Origin: Ophiura sarsii
Taxonomy: Eukaryota; Echinodermata; Ophiuroidea; Amphilepidida; Ophiuridae
Direction of reading: 5' to 3'
DNA: 64,000 nt
Assembly (NCBI GenBank): GCA_035610835.1
Contig: CM069449.1
Coordinates: 64,814,292 to 64,878,291 of the forward strand
Within the stretch, counting starts at the first letter, position 1; each line of letters begins with the position of its first letter. The position numbers and the translations under genes are program-made. Below are positions 21,532 to 32,999 of this stretch, one piece after another. The notes beneath the pieces were generated by a model. The model was given only the letters and a program-made list of their open reading frames with translations, was not told where the DNA came from and did not search any database.

Positions 21532-21929
21532 GAGTGTATGAATAACGTTTAAAGATAGCACTTGATATCGCTGACGTCTCCCGATAAATCATGATAGCAT
21601 TATCAACCAATAAGCAAGCGCCAGGATAAATCTTCCACAAAAAACCCAGAAAACACAAAACAAAGATTGTTTGCGGAAAGGCGTTGTATTACTTAGTATT
21701 ACATGTATTATATTAGACTCTTTTTACCTAGCGCTCACACTTTTTTTAAGGTACTCAAACCAAGGAGTTATTATATAGTAACTATAAGTTAGTTTAGTAC
21801 TACTATTGCTCAAACACACCATCCGTCACATGCACAACGAACGCCTTGATGAAAAGGATAAGTAGTAGGCCCCTACTGTTTAGTAAAATAGTATAGTAAC
21901 TTTATAGTCATGATAGTATTTTAACCTAC

Positions 21930-22250
21930 CTTCCCTTATCTTGATACTCAAAACTTCCTGCAAACGCTTGCTATTGAGTGCTACAACATCCTTCTGCCCA
22001 CAAGCCAGGGCATACAGGAAAACAGAATAGACAAATGACGCCAAATTCCCAGGCATTCATTCAGCCCATCCCCCAACGCGGTTATGCTCCATTGGCTTTT
22101 GTGTGTCAAAGCCAAGCATTAAAAGCTTACATGATTAATAATGCGGACACGTCACACACAAAATAGACCTCAAATACTCACGGTTCTCAGACAAAATATA
22201 TCTAAATCACTCCGGAAGCTCTTCAAAGACTCACTTCAGTAGTTGCATGG
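21930..22250 (-). promoter_or_regulatory. Probable TBCEL non-coding first exon and promoter area
   Basis: On the minus strand AAGGGAAG|GTAGGT at 21929 is a good donor, upstream of the first coding exon's acceptor at 19558. The transcription start cannot be placed; 22250 is a guess. No ATG-led conserved peptide is seen, so it is taken as 5' UTR. Confidence 0.4.
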
Positions 22251-22608
22251 ATGTAATCGAGCTAAATTGTGCTGGAAATAGCGAGATTTCCAGGCACAAA
22301 TTTCACGAATAACAACAACAATCGCAGCAAGAAATTCAATCAATCAGCTGTGTTTTGTGATCCCTTTAAAAAGGTTGCCAGTATATTCGTATATCGGGTA
22401 TTTTGCTAAAATGATGGGAGGAAATCTCTTACTAATAACACAAGGTTTTACAAAAGTACTTTGTTCGGGCACACCCACTTGTTTATGTCAAAATCAGGGA
22501 AGGTAGCTTTCCCTGATCAAAATTAATGAATTATATTACAGCAAAATGAAATTGACCCAAACATATACCAATATTCGGCGGAAAATGGACATTTTACCAG
22601 AGACCCAT

Positions 22609-22900
22609 CAGTGGCGGAGCAGGATTAAAATTTACGGGGGGCTGACCAAGACCCTTTTTTATTTGGTACCCCCCAACAACAAAAAATCGTAAAAAGGTGC
22701 CAACATTTTTTGCCGTCAGTTCGTGAAAATCTGCGCGATGTGGTCGTCCCAAAACCGGCAAAAAAAATCGTATGGTAGAACTCGCAAATGTAGGCCTACA
22801 GACGGAATGGCTCTGAAAAAGGGGTACACAAAAAAGGTATATTGTCAAATTTTACGGGTGCGCCCGCCTACTCCGCCCCCACCCCCTGTATCCGCCACTG
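22609..22900. mobile_element. hAT-like MITE family C, second copy
   Basis: CAGTGGCGGAGCAGGATTAA at the left and TATCCGCCACTG at the right; very similar to 16366-16676 but without the long G run. Confidence 0.82.
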
Positions 22901-23443
22901 CCTGAAATGTTCCTACATATTTTTTTTGACAGACTTTGGTAACATTTTCCTACATATTTTTTTGACAGGCTTTGGTAACACTTCGGTGAATATCAGTCAA
23001 TTAAGAATTTTGGACTCCCCCATACATTTACCAAAAATGCTATGAAAAGCCTGGGTAGTCAATAGTCATTCATTTACCAGGGTGAAAATTGGGACCCTAC
23101 CAGGCGCGGATCCAGGGGCGGAGGGGTACGCGCCCCCGGTAAAATCAACAACAAAAAAGGGAAAAGGGAGGCCTGGGGGAGAAGGGGGAACTTGGATAGA
23201 GAAAGGGAGAAAGAGCCTTTTATTGAGTGACTGATGGTGAATAAAACAACGTTGTATGTCGTGATATATAGCCTCCTATACAGGTGCGTCGCCATGACCA
23301 CCCCAATTTAAAGTTAGACTACACTTTGAAGCATTTATTTTCCGTTGCATTATACTCCAAAACTTCTTGGCCATAATACAACTGGAATTGGTCACTCACG
23401 GCCTTATACACTGATTTCGAACGGCGGCAGCCCTGGGCCTTCG

Positions 23444-23557
23444 CAGTGGCGTAGCTAGGATTTTTTCAGGGGGGGGGGTTGGCAAGAATTCTCAAATTTT
23501 AGTAAGTAGGTTGCCCCAATTTTTTTCCGTCAGTCACCTCGTGAATTTCACGTAAGT

Positions 23558-23589
<32 letters not shown>

Positions 23590-23803
23590 GAGGTCAAAAA
23601 TACAGTTCAAAATACAGCACAGTTAACATATATTGGTCAATTCTCCGGGTTTTAATAAGTTTTTTCTATAAAATTTCCCTTTATTTATAACAAAACAGCG
23701 AAAAAGTATTTTTTTTAAATGGTTAAAACGCATACAAGTACTACATCCGGAGAGTGGGGCGGGGGCACAAAGGGGGCAGGGGCACAAACGAACTACGCCA
23801 CTG
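23444..23803. mobile_element. hAT-type MITE with 8-bp target duplication
   Basis: Ends CAGTGGCGTAGCTAGGA and AACTACGCCACTG. GGCCTTCG is duplicated exactly at 23436-23443 and 23804-23811; 8-bp duplications are the hAT hallmark. A long G run lies at 23558-23588. Confidence 0.9.
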
Positions 23804-23863
23804 GGCCTTCGGCCCGGCCGTCCCCCTTCGCGCCTGCCGACATCAGTGACCGATATCAGTTCT

Positions 23864-24981
23864 AAGGGAGTGTTCAGAAATACTTTGGTGGGGGGGGGGG
23901 GTTGGCCAAAACGGGGGGGTGGGGGGTCTAAAAAGTTTGAAGTCTCAAAAAGGGGGGGACTAAAAAGTTTTACCTACTCAAGAGGGGGGGTCAAAAAAGT
24001 TAGGCCAAATAGATCGTTAACGGGAAAAATACCAAAATTTTCTGCGCTACGCGCAAGAAAATACTGCAGTATTATCATTTCTATAACAAATTATACAGAT
24101 TTCCGCACGCTCCGCGCAAATCTTTGTGAAAACAACGTGCAGACAGCAGGATTTGTTATAGCAGAATTTATTATGCAAAATGTGACTAACCAGGGTCCAC
24201 AATTTGTACTTGAGAACTGTTGATAAGGGTGATCGTCAACAGGGTTAAATACACATTTCCGCGCGCTACATGTGATTTTGAACGCAGTTGACCAAATTTC
24301 TGTTAACGGGAAAAATACCAAAATTTTCTGCGCTACGCGCAAGAAAATACTGCAGTATTATCATTTCTATAACAAATTATACAGATTTCCGCACGCTCCG
24401 CGCAAATCTTTGTAAAAACATTGTGCCGACAGCAGAATTTATTATGCAAAATGTGACTAACCAGGGTCCACAATTTGTACTTGAGAACTGTTGATAAGGG
24501 TGATCGTCAACAGGGTTAAATACACATTTCCACGCGCTACATGTGATTTTGAACGCAGTTGACCAAATTTCTGTTAACGGGAAAAATACCAAAATTTTCT
24601 GCGCTACGCGCAAGAAAATACTGCAGTAATATCATTTCTATAACAAATTATACAGATTTCAGCAACGCTCCGCGCAAATCTTTGTGAAAACAACGTGCAG
24701 ACAGCAGGATTTGTTATACAAAATGTGACTAATAAGTGTCCACAATTTTTACTTCAGAACTGTTGGTAAGGGTGATCAACAGGACACAATTTTTTGTCAG
24801 ATCTACATCTGACAGTGGGGGGGGGGGGGGGGGGGGGGGGTCAAAAAAGTGTTTCACCCTGTTAAAGGGGGGGTCAGAAAAGTTTGTCAATTTGTAAAGG
24901 GGGGGTCAAAAAAGTTTAGGCACCGACAAAAAAAAATTGGCCAACCCCCCCCCCACCAAAGTATTTCTGAACACTCCCTAA
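23864..24981. mobile_element. 1.1-kb composite element with internal tandem repeats
   Basis: Inverted ends TAAGGGAGTGTTCAGAAATA and TATTTCTGAACACTCCCTTA-like (right end CTGAACACTCCCTAAG). Inside, GGGGG-AAAAAGTTT motifs flank three tandem units of about 270-287 bp starting at 24015, 24302 and 24574, each opening GTTAACGGGAAAAATACCAA and containing TTTTCTGCGCTACGCGCAAG. A decayed relative lies at 27030-27375. Confidence 0.85.
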
Positions 24982-25099
24982 GCCATATTTGACTACGATT
25001 TGTATATTTTTTTGCGCCAGGATTTTCAATATCTGTAAACTTCGGTTGGGAATCATGATTGTAATACCAAAATGTTCATACTACCAGACTAAACTCATG

Positions 25100-25470
25100 A
25101 TATAAAAATATAAATTAACAGCCGTTCACTGATGAGTGTCGCTCATTGTGCCTCTCATATTTACTCGCCGGCCGCGTTGGCTACAATCGCTATATCCACA
25201 ATACTGAATCAATATGGCAACACCAAGGTAAACACAAAGCACGCTGTGCAAAATGGCAAAGTGCCTCGACCGCCGCAAAATGTAAACACGCAAAAAGGTC
25301 ATATCCTCTGAATCTGCTCTGACTGGCGCGTGGGCTGACGTCATCCACCGCGTATGGTTGGCCATCCATACCATAAGAATTTGAATATTCAATAAAAGAA
25401 GTGAAGCTGATATTAAAAAAGGAATAAGGTGATATTGTTTTTATATTTAACAATTATAGGGAGCATTTGA
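25100..25470. other. GC-richer intergenic patch
   Basis: CpG-bearing sequence (for example CGCCGGCCGCGTTGGC at about 25167) with overlapping minus-strand frames of 87-88 residues. A plus-strand ATGGCAACACCAAG|GTAAAC could be a tiny first exon, but nothing downstream supports it. Confidence 0.25.
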
Positions 25471-25797
25471 TTAAAGTTATATTATGTGATCCTTTCCAGG
25501 GAACGCCCTCAATCCTAAAAAAAAAATTGCATTCTCGGTTTACATTTCATAAATCATGGATATAAATTCCAAGTTACAGAGCGATACGATTCCTATTACC
25601 TCAAAATCATGGTTTTAGAGTGAATTTAGAGTAAAAATAAGTTGTCGGCGCGTGATTACGAATCGTATATCACCCTGTATTTGGAATGTATGTACGATTT
25701 ATGATCAGAAATATAAATCTGCAAGAAAATCTGCTTTCATTTTTTTTCTCGAGGATTGAGGGCGTTCCCTGGAAAAGATCACATAATATACCTTTAA
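25471..25797. mobile_element. TTAA MITE family A, copy 2a
   Basis: Ends TTAAAGTTATATTATGTGAT and GATCACATAATATACCTTTAA; hairpin form. It shares its right TTAA with the next copy. Confidence 0.85.
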
Positions 25798-26179
25798 AGG
25801 CATATATTATGTGATCTTTTCCAGGGGGACGCCCTCAATCCTCGAAGAAAAAAATTGTATGCAGATTTTCTTGCATATTTACTTTTCTGATCATAAATCA
25901 TAAATGTATTCGAACAGAGCGATACGATTCCTAATTATACCTCAAAATCATGGTTTTAGAGTGAATTTAGAGTAAAATTTGACAAATAGATTGTACCCAG
26001 CGGTACAATCTATATTTTCATACCATGATTTTGAAGTAACTGAGGAATCGTATCGATCTGTAACTTGGAAGATCTTTATGAAATATGATCAAAAATGCAA
26101 AACTGCAAGAAAATCTGCTATGTAGTAAAAATCAATGCTAGAGGGCGCTACTTGGAAAAGATCACAAATAAGCCTTTAA
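25794..26179. mobile_element. TTAA MITE family A, copy 2b
   Basis: Begins at the TTAA that ends copy 2a and finishes AAGATCACAAATAAGCCTTTAA. Its loop contains an inner inverted pair ATAGATTGTACC/GGTACAATCTAT. Two copies sharing one TTAA indicate insertion into the duplicated target of the first. Confidence 0.85.
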
Positions 26180-26271
26180 TTAAAAAGGAATTAAAACAAC
26201 AATTACCGGCAACACCGACCCATTTTTGAATTGTTTGTTTCTTGTTTTCTTACGTCTTTTTTCTTCTCTTT

Positions 26272-26299
26272 TGGGGGGGGGGGGGGGGGGGGGGGGGGG
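26272..26299. repeat. Long G run
   Basis: About 28 consecutive G. No element ends are visible around it, unlike the other G runs in the window. Confidence 0.9.
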
Positions 26300-27029
26300 T
26301 AGAATAAGATTTGTTTTCTTTCTTTTTTTCGTCACCTCTAGGAGGCTTTTATTTTCCAGGTCCATAACAATGATAACATTGTTATATTATGAGAGTCTTC
26401 AGTACGCAAGAAATTAGAGTCCTTAACACCGATGTCAACTTTTGAGAATTGCTTGGAATATGAGAGACCAAAACGGGTGGTGGTGGTGGTCGCCACAAAC
26501 CGGCGTGAACCGGCACGATCAGGAACTCGACACAACCAGTACCAATCTTAATCGACCTCTGGCTACATCACTGAGAGGCTTAAATTCTACACATTTTAAG
26601 ATGAAGCCCTCAGTTCAGAATTATTATAGTGGCAAAAAGTTTCAGTTCACTTAGTTAGGCCTAGTTATAGGCCCTCTTAATTCAATATTTAATATGCTGA
26701 AAAAGGCAAAGTACAAGCTAACTTTGTTTACTAAAAATATTGGTTTATTGTGTGCAAATTGATTTATCCAAGAATGCCGCTATTCAAAGTCCTAAATAAT
26801 CCTGCTTTGAAGAGAAAAAAATTGCAGTTACTTACAATGTACGATATTTTGATTTGGATTGAGTCAAGTGCGAGTGGAGATGTCAAGGTTTCAGTTTTAT
26901 CTTGAAACTTTAATATACAAATCATAATTGAATTAAAAGCTAGTGATTTACGAAGCAACACTTATTTTATGTACAAACAGCAGCTATTACCTCAAACAGA
27001 CAAGGGTTTAATAAAATTAGTTTAATGGA

Positions 27030-27375
27030 TCGCAGATGAAAAAATTGGAGGGGGATCAGAAAAAAGTCCCGCAAAAGGGTGGATCACGAAAAAAAATGGT
27101 AGGCTACTAATTATTCATGATGGGGGGATAAAAAAAATCCAATATTTTTTGCCCAAAAAATCCAACATATTTTGCCCGCTTCGAAAACACGAAAGAAAGG
27201 CATTTTTTCCGCGCTTTGCGCACAAAACAAGATTCATATTTTCACGCTTCGTGCATAGTCAAATCTACTATTGCTCGATTACTTCGACATACAGGGGGGG
27301 GGTCATGAACAAAAAATATGTCTGAGGCTCACACATTTCCAGCCCCTCCCACCAAGTATTTATGAACACCCCCTC
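27030..27375. repeat. Decayed relative of the composite element at 23864
   Basis: Contains GGGGGATCAGAAAAAAGTCC-type motifs, CGCGCTTTGCGCAC and ends CCACCAAGTATTTATGAACA, all matching parts of 23864-24981. Confidence 0.6.
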
Positions 27376-27416
27376 ACCCTGTAACATTTTCAGTAGCATT
27401 TCGCATATTTCCATTT

Positions 27417-27725
27417 TTATTGAGACACCTTGTACATCGTAATTGTTTGATGACCCGGAAGTGAGGAGAAGCCCCGACTCCGGGAGTTCGCAGTTTTATT
27501 GAAGCTCTTTGCAATTTCGATTTCTAAATAGACTATCTCCACCAGTCCCCCAACGTCGGCCCGCATTATCTTTTGTGCGCATGCGTTGGCCTTGTTGAGG
27601 GGACTGGCTCCATTACCGTTTTTTTCGTGCCGGACTTTGGTGACAGGATTCCTGTCACCGATTTCCGCGTACTTTTGTCGTGTGCGTATTTGATGTAAAG
27701 TAAATACGCACACACGGACAAACAG
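27417..27725. other. GC-richer segment with two short palindromes
   Basis: Holds GGTGACAGGATTCCTGTCACC (two 10-bp arms, about 27639-27659) and GTGCGTATTT...AAATACGCAC (about 27680-27710). A 98-residue minus-strand frame spans it, but with no family I recognise; I do not call it a gene. Confidence 0.35.
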
Positions 27726-27729
27726 TAAG

Positions 27730-29280
27730 CATCGTCCAGCTATCGGCTCTTGGGGAAATACATGAGTATTAAAAGCCGTTTTACCACCAAGTACAGATTA
27801 ACGAAATTATAATTTCGTGAAAATATCGTTCAGAGAACCGATAATTATGATAAATTATACGATGACCGCCCCGTAGACGTGTCGACATGGGTGGTTTCAC
27901 GAACATTTGCATACCGCGGGACTGTCAAATCTCCAAACAATTTTAAACACTTGACTTTGTTTATTACTCAATGTGGTTTATACTCATCGTGCTATCAGCA
28001 TTAAAAGAAGCTTTGATTCAAGTTTTGGACATATTTCAGGTAGGTATTTTGGTTAATTTATATTCCGTCACGCGTCATGAAGTAAGCTAGCCTACAGTAC
28101 ACCAATACAATAACATTAACAGCTGATACAGCGAGTGATGCATTTCACTTTTCAGCATAGGCCTAGGCCCTATATCATGATATGTTGTAAAATTGTAGCG
28201 TGGGAAATTAGTTTCACATTAATATTAAAAAGACCGAAAAAGATAACTTTCATGTTTGATTTGTGTTTGAAATTTAATGGATTGTTTGCAGTTCTCAGGC
28301 GAGTCAACAGTTAATTTCATCATGACAAAAACAACAACAAACGGGACGATCAAATCGGGGATCAAAATCATAAAATACATGACATCAAATCATTCCATAG
28401 TACTACTACTACAGATTACAGTACCTTTTTTTTATAGTCTACAAATGACTAATTAATACTATACTTGTAAATTTAATTAATTAATCTTGCGTGAGAAAAT
28501 TTCAACAATTAAACGTTGGATACCTTGTATGTCACGTTGAGTATAGAGGTATAATTAGGCATGTGTATCCTGAGATTGCAGTCTTGGCATATTTTTTTTT
28601 CACGTCTTCTTGCTTCTCGGATTTGATTTTGAATTTGTTGATCACCAAACTGACACAATAAAATCAAACTGCAAGACCGTAATACTATTAGGTATCTACT
28701 ATTAGCCTAAAAAGTAATTGATTCATAAATAGCGTAACAGGCAGCGGCTTTATAATAGGACAGCAGTGTACTACTACTAGCTAGGCTTTATAATTAATGT
28801 AGGACTGTGTAGTGTACTACCTGTAGGCTTTTAAAGATAAGCTAGCTAGGCATCATAAAATAGACGGGTCACAATAAAGAAAATGAATTAGTAAAAAATT
28901 AATAGGGTAGGCCTAATTAAAGGCTTAGCCTGATTTGTCATTCTTTAATTCTGGAATGATATAGCCGCAGGCCTATGCTATAATAGTTCAGACAGTTTCA
29001 AATTGGCGAAACCTGTTGAGCCTACAGCAGCCAATGAATTCAGTCGAGCTTTGCGTGCAACATACTCGATTGGCACGGAATGTCGCAGTGTCATTAATAT
29101 ATGGGTGACGCTTGCGTATGCCAAAAATCGCGCTTATTTAGGCCCATACGCTTGGATTACTTTAGCGCAATGTCGCTATGTCATTGAATGTGTGACGCTT
29201 GCGTATGCCAAAATCTTCCGTCTTTCAACGCTCGTGTGTATGCATCAACGTCTGAGTAGAACGAATGGGTTTGCTGTAGG
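27730..29280. other. Intergenic, no gene seen
   Basis: A plus-strand CATATTTCAG|GTAGGTATT at about 28038 could be a donor of an untranslated exon, but no partner is known. A weak inverted pair GAGCCTACAGCAG (about 29018) and TGCTGTAGGCC (about 29273) may bound a degenerate element. Confidence 0.35.
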
Positions 29281-29288
29281 CCTACCAG

Positions 29289-29606
29289 CAGGCGCGTACC
29301 GCGGCATGTGAGCCAGGGGGGGGGGGCAGAAGTATGTCGTCCCGGTTGGCGTAAATTTTCGTAAAAGGTTGCTCCAAATTTTTTCCCAGTCAGTCACCTC
29401 GTGAATTTCACGTAAGTGGGGGGGGGGGGGGGAGGGTCCAAAAAGCACAACAGTCAACAAATAATTCCAAGTCCTCAGTGTTTTAGGTCTTTTTTTTTCC
29501 TTATGCAAATTTAGCGTCCCGGTATTGGGAATTTAGCGTCCCGGTAATTGGAGCCAGGGGGGGCAACTTGCCCCCCCTGCCCCCCCCCCCGGTCGGTACG
29601 CCACTG
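29289..29606. mobile_element. hAT-type MITE with 8-bp target duplication, second clear case
   Basis: Ends CAGGCGCGTACCG and CGGTACGCCACTG. CCTACCAG occurs at 29281-29288 and 29607-29614. Internal G run at 29418-29432 and the shared CACCTCGTGAATTTCACGTA block. Confidence 0.9.
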
Positions 29607-30127
29607 CCTACCAGGCCTAGGCCCTAGGGAGTCCCTAAAATTGTGTTGATTGTTTTATCTATGTATCTCACTCTAAATGGCTATCACGAGACAGTGATGT
29701 AACTGCATATTCTACTAATTGCAGAACATAACACGCTCACCTTCTCGAAGCGCTGTTGTATTATACGGAAGATACATACGCGCGCATGCGTAAAAGCTGT
29801 GTCTGTTAAGTTACGTCGCTGTCCAGAGGAAGCCAAATAGAGTATAGTGTTCATGACATCTTTTGAACAGTACATGCAGAGCATCTCATGATCTCACTCT
29901 GATAGTCCATGAAACAAGAAACTTTTTCACACTAATGCACTTATCAATTACATCCCTGGCTCCATGCGGGGACCGTACGCAAACGTACAAAAAACGTTGC
30001 CCGTCTATGCGGGGGCGTGTACCGGGGACATACAAAAGGTGCCCCGCTAGCAGGGACGGGAGCGGGGACGAACACAAAATGGTGCCCCGCCCTGCGGGGA
30101 CCGTACACGACTGAACCCGGGACATCA

Positions 30128-30458
30128 CATCGTATGCGACTTTCTTGTACGCATGCGGCTTTCTTGTACGCCTGCGCCTTTTTTGTACGCCTGCGCCTCT
30201 TCTGTACGCCTGCACCTCTTTTGTACGCCTGCACCTCTTTTGTACGCCTGCGCCTCTTTTGAACGCCTGCGCATCTCTTGTACCCCTGCGACTTTCTTGC
30301 ACGCCTGCGACTTTCTTGTATGCATGCGGCTTTCTTGTACGCCTGCGACTTTCTTGTACGCATGCGGTTTTCTTGTACGCCTGCGACTTTCTTGTACGCA
30401 TGCGGCTTTCTTGTACGCCTGCGACTTTCTTGTACGCATGCGGCTTTCTTGTACGCAT
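30128..30458. repeat. 19-bp minisatellite
   Basis: About 17 units of the type CTTTCTTGTACGCMTGCGR, alternating GCATGCGG and GCCTGCGA variants. Because 19 is not a multiple of 3 and units lack stops, several frames on both strands stay open for about 100-200 residues, as an artefact. Confidence 0.92.
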
Positions 30459-30499
30459 GCGGTGAGGGCGCACCGTATCGTGAATACCGAGAATTGATA

Positions 30500-31440
30500 A
30501 GTGCATAATAGTAATAAGATACTTGTGGCACCGCTGTGTATAAATGCTGCGTCAATCTATAGTAAACTCTCTGACGTATTGCATGATTGGTTGCGAAACT
30601 TGAAGAGCATGAGGCTCGTTTTATTTCATGGTTCTGGGGGGTTGGTTAACACCAAACCTGCTTTAAAATGCTCATGACATAGGATTAAAGTAAATATATT
30701 ACCAAGATGTCAGCCTTTTAAATATTTTTAAAAAAAGTTATGGAAAAAATCAGAAAAAAATCATAGAATTCCTGAAAAATGGTGCGGGAAGGGGACGAGA
30801 AACTGCTTTATTTTTTTACTTGGCCTTAAGCCTAGGGTTTTAGGATAGGTTTACTGAAAGTATGCAAAATAAAAATGAAATGGTAAAATCTTCAAAAAAG
30901 GAAGCAGTAGGGGACTTGAAACATGTTATTTTTTTATTTGGCCTAATGAACGGTCCGGTCCCTATACAAAACATTTATAATCAATCGCGGTCTTGCATGC
31001 TTCTATTAATCTATATTTTCCAAAGACAGAAATTTAACCATGACTTTAAATGATACATGAATCGATGAGAGATATTAAATCAGATTAATGCCATCAAACC
31101 TGCTCAACAACACACCAATAAAGTTCCGAAAGTGGACAAAATAAGTCAATTCCGAATAAATAATGTATAGAATGTTTTGCCCATGATGATAAGAACGTTC
31201 GTTCGTATTTGATCAACTCTTCACACACAACAACATTGTCAGTTTATAGCTTTTTATAATGACAACAAACCAAGCCTGCAACAAACACATGTTAATTGAG
31301 TGATTCCCGCTCGCCAAGCAAGACCAGCGGTGGCTCTGCGTGTGATAGCGCATCTCGAAATTAAACGCGTGCGATAACACAATGGCCGCGGAAGACGCAG
31401 TGTAACGCAATCAGACGCATATCACGCAGAACCGCAAAAC
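30500..31440. other. Intergenic, upstream of PRAF1
   Basis: No gene or element recognised; AT-rich with scattered TTTTTTT tracts. Confidence 0.4.
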
Positions 31441-31746
31441 CCCCGGCACCGTTCGCGCTGCTTGTTCTTCAGTCTTCAACACAGCACAGCTTCGCGACCG
31501 TGCGCCATGTTAGGAGACTGATGGATTCAGTCTAATTTCTAAATAGGACCAACCTAAAATCGTAAGCCAGCTAAACGCTCCACATCACCGATCGCCCACT
31601 TGGCATGTCAACATTACAATCATTCATTCAGCTGGAGAAAGTCCTTGTTTTCTTTCGGGCGTGACGCAAGTTTTACATAGTTCTCTTCTTATTTGTGTGG
31701 GTGCTGTGTACACGCGGCTTCCCTCCTCTTTGAACGATTTACATCA
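31440..31746 (+). promoter_or_regulatory. Probable PRAF1 promoter and 5' UTR
   Basis: This segment is GC-richer with many CpG (CGCGACCGTGCGCCATGTTA near 31493) and runs into the start codon at 31747. No TATA box at a convincing place was seen, and the transcription start is not fixed. Confidence 0.45.
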
Positions 31747-31805
31747 ATGGATGACATAAACATAAAGGGCGACATAGTAATACCATCGAGCGAAACTTTA
31801 GACAA
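31747..31805 (+). CDS. RABAC1: PRAF1 exon 1
   Basis: ATG GAT GAC begins a 19-codon exon, MDDINIKGDIVIPSSETLD, ending with two bases before the donor AA|GTAAGT. These two bases complete a lysine codon with the first base of exon 2, keeping the frame into MSLNSLQ. The N-terminus is variable in the family, so the call rests on phase, a strong donor, CpG-rich upstream sequence and the resulting total length. Translation from the exon 2 ATG (36680) alone is the alternative. Confidence 0.75.
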
Positions 31806-31864
31806 GTAAGTCAGCGAGTCATTTAATAGGCCTAATTAAATTCATTCCTAGCAGGTGGCCGAAT

Positions 31865-32420
31865 TCCCCAGCCCTGGCAAATTTGCCAGTGTACTGGCAA
31901 ATATGCCCGCTAAGTGGGCATATTTGCCAGTATTTACAGTTAATCCAAAATTAGCGCTTCCACACAAAAAATGGCATGTTCTACCTTTCATATATCAATT
32001 GTTTAACTCAATACCTAAATATTTCGTGTCGCTTCAAAAAAAATCTTGGTTGCGTTTTGCCAGAAAAATGATGACATTTCAGTCATTTTGTGGCAAGTAG
32101 ACATTTTGGCAATATCCTCAAATAGGTCTTACATACTGAATAAAGCACAAGGCAGCTATCATTTTTATAATGTAAAACAACTGCAAAACAATTGCTGCCT
32201 CGTGCTTTATTCCGTATGTAAGACCTATTATATGAGGATATTGCCGACATTTTTCCTGTATTTACAGTTAATCCAAAAGTAGCGCTCTCACACACACAAA
32301 ATGGCATCTTCTATCCTTCCTATATCGATATCTGAACTCTATACCAAAATATTTAGTGTCGCTTGAAAAAAATTGGGTTGCATTTTACCAGAAAAATGAT
32401 GCAATTTCAGTCATTTTTGG
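31865..32420. repeat. Inverted and direct repeat in PRAF1 intron 1
   Basis: TTACAGTTAATCCAAAA-TAGCGCT followed by CACACAAAA-ATGGCAT occurs at 31935-31975 and again at 32263-32305. Between them, an inverted pair (AATAGGTCTTACATACTGAA / CCGTATGTAAGACCTATTA, with GAATAAAGCACAAGGCAGC / GCTGCCTCGTGCTTTATTC) forms a hairpin centred on about 32170. Confidence 0.75.
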
Positions 32421-32660
32421 CCAAAATATTTGTAATGTTTGTAATATAATTTTCAAACTTTCATTGAAAGTGCTCTAACATTAACAAAACGGAAATTCTC
32501 AATACCTAAACATTTTGTGAAACGTCCAAAAAGTATTTTATGTTTTGTTGGAAAATTAATGTCAGTCATTTTGGGCCTCCAAAAATCAAGATATTTCATT
32601 GAAAGTTTATTTTAATTTGATAGAAATGGGACTTACATTCATGTACAAAAAAGCATGTTA

Positions 32661-32876
32661 TTATGCTGTTACAACAGCAACAAATTCTAAACATAAATAC
32701 TTGGATTCACTTGGATTTTGTAATATCAGAGAAAAATATAAAAGCCTCAAAGTGTATTCATGAATTTTACATGAACATTGTCGTTTAGAATGAGGCTGGG
32801 CTGGTTTGCCTACCTTGCCCCTTCCTGCATTGCTACTCAAGTTATGCCTAGGTGCTACACGCTTAGTTTTTGCCAT
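32661..32876 (-). other. Small open frame in PRAF1 intron 1, not assigned
   Basis: Begins MAKTKRVAPRHNLSSNAGRG, basic and more protein-like than most chance frames here, but becomes low-quality after about residue 36. No family recognised, no convincing donor. It could be a fragment of a mobile-element protein or chance. Confidence 0.2.
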
Positions 32877-32999
32877 GGTTTGAATACACTATCAGCTGAG
32901 TAAATAGTGTGGCTAGTCCTGTTATGACCCAGCTGATCAAGGCCACTAGCTATATATTGCATCATACAAACATACTAGTACATGTACACTATGACCACG

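Noticed and set aside
24091..24613. Two near-identical minus-strand frames (MRVAQKILVFFPLTEIW type)
   Set aside because: They fall in the tandem 280-bp units of the composite element; similarity reflects the repeat, not a gene family.
27417..27713. 98-residue minus-strand frame in GC-richer DNA
   Set aside because: No recognisable domain, and it contains short palindromes that suggest repeat origin.
29886..30555. Overlapping minus-strand frames of about 200 residues rich in KPHAYKK and QESRRR
   Set aside because: They are the 19-bp minisatellite read in successive frames; no start context, splice sites or conserved domain.
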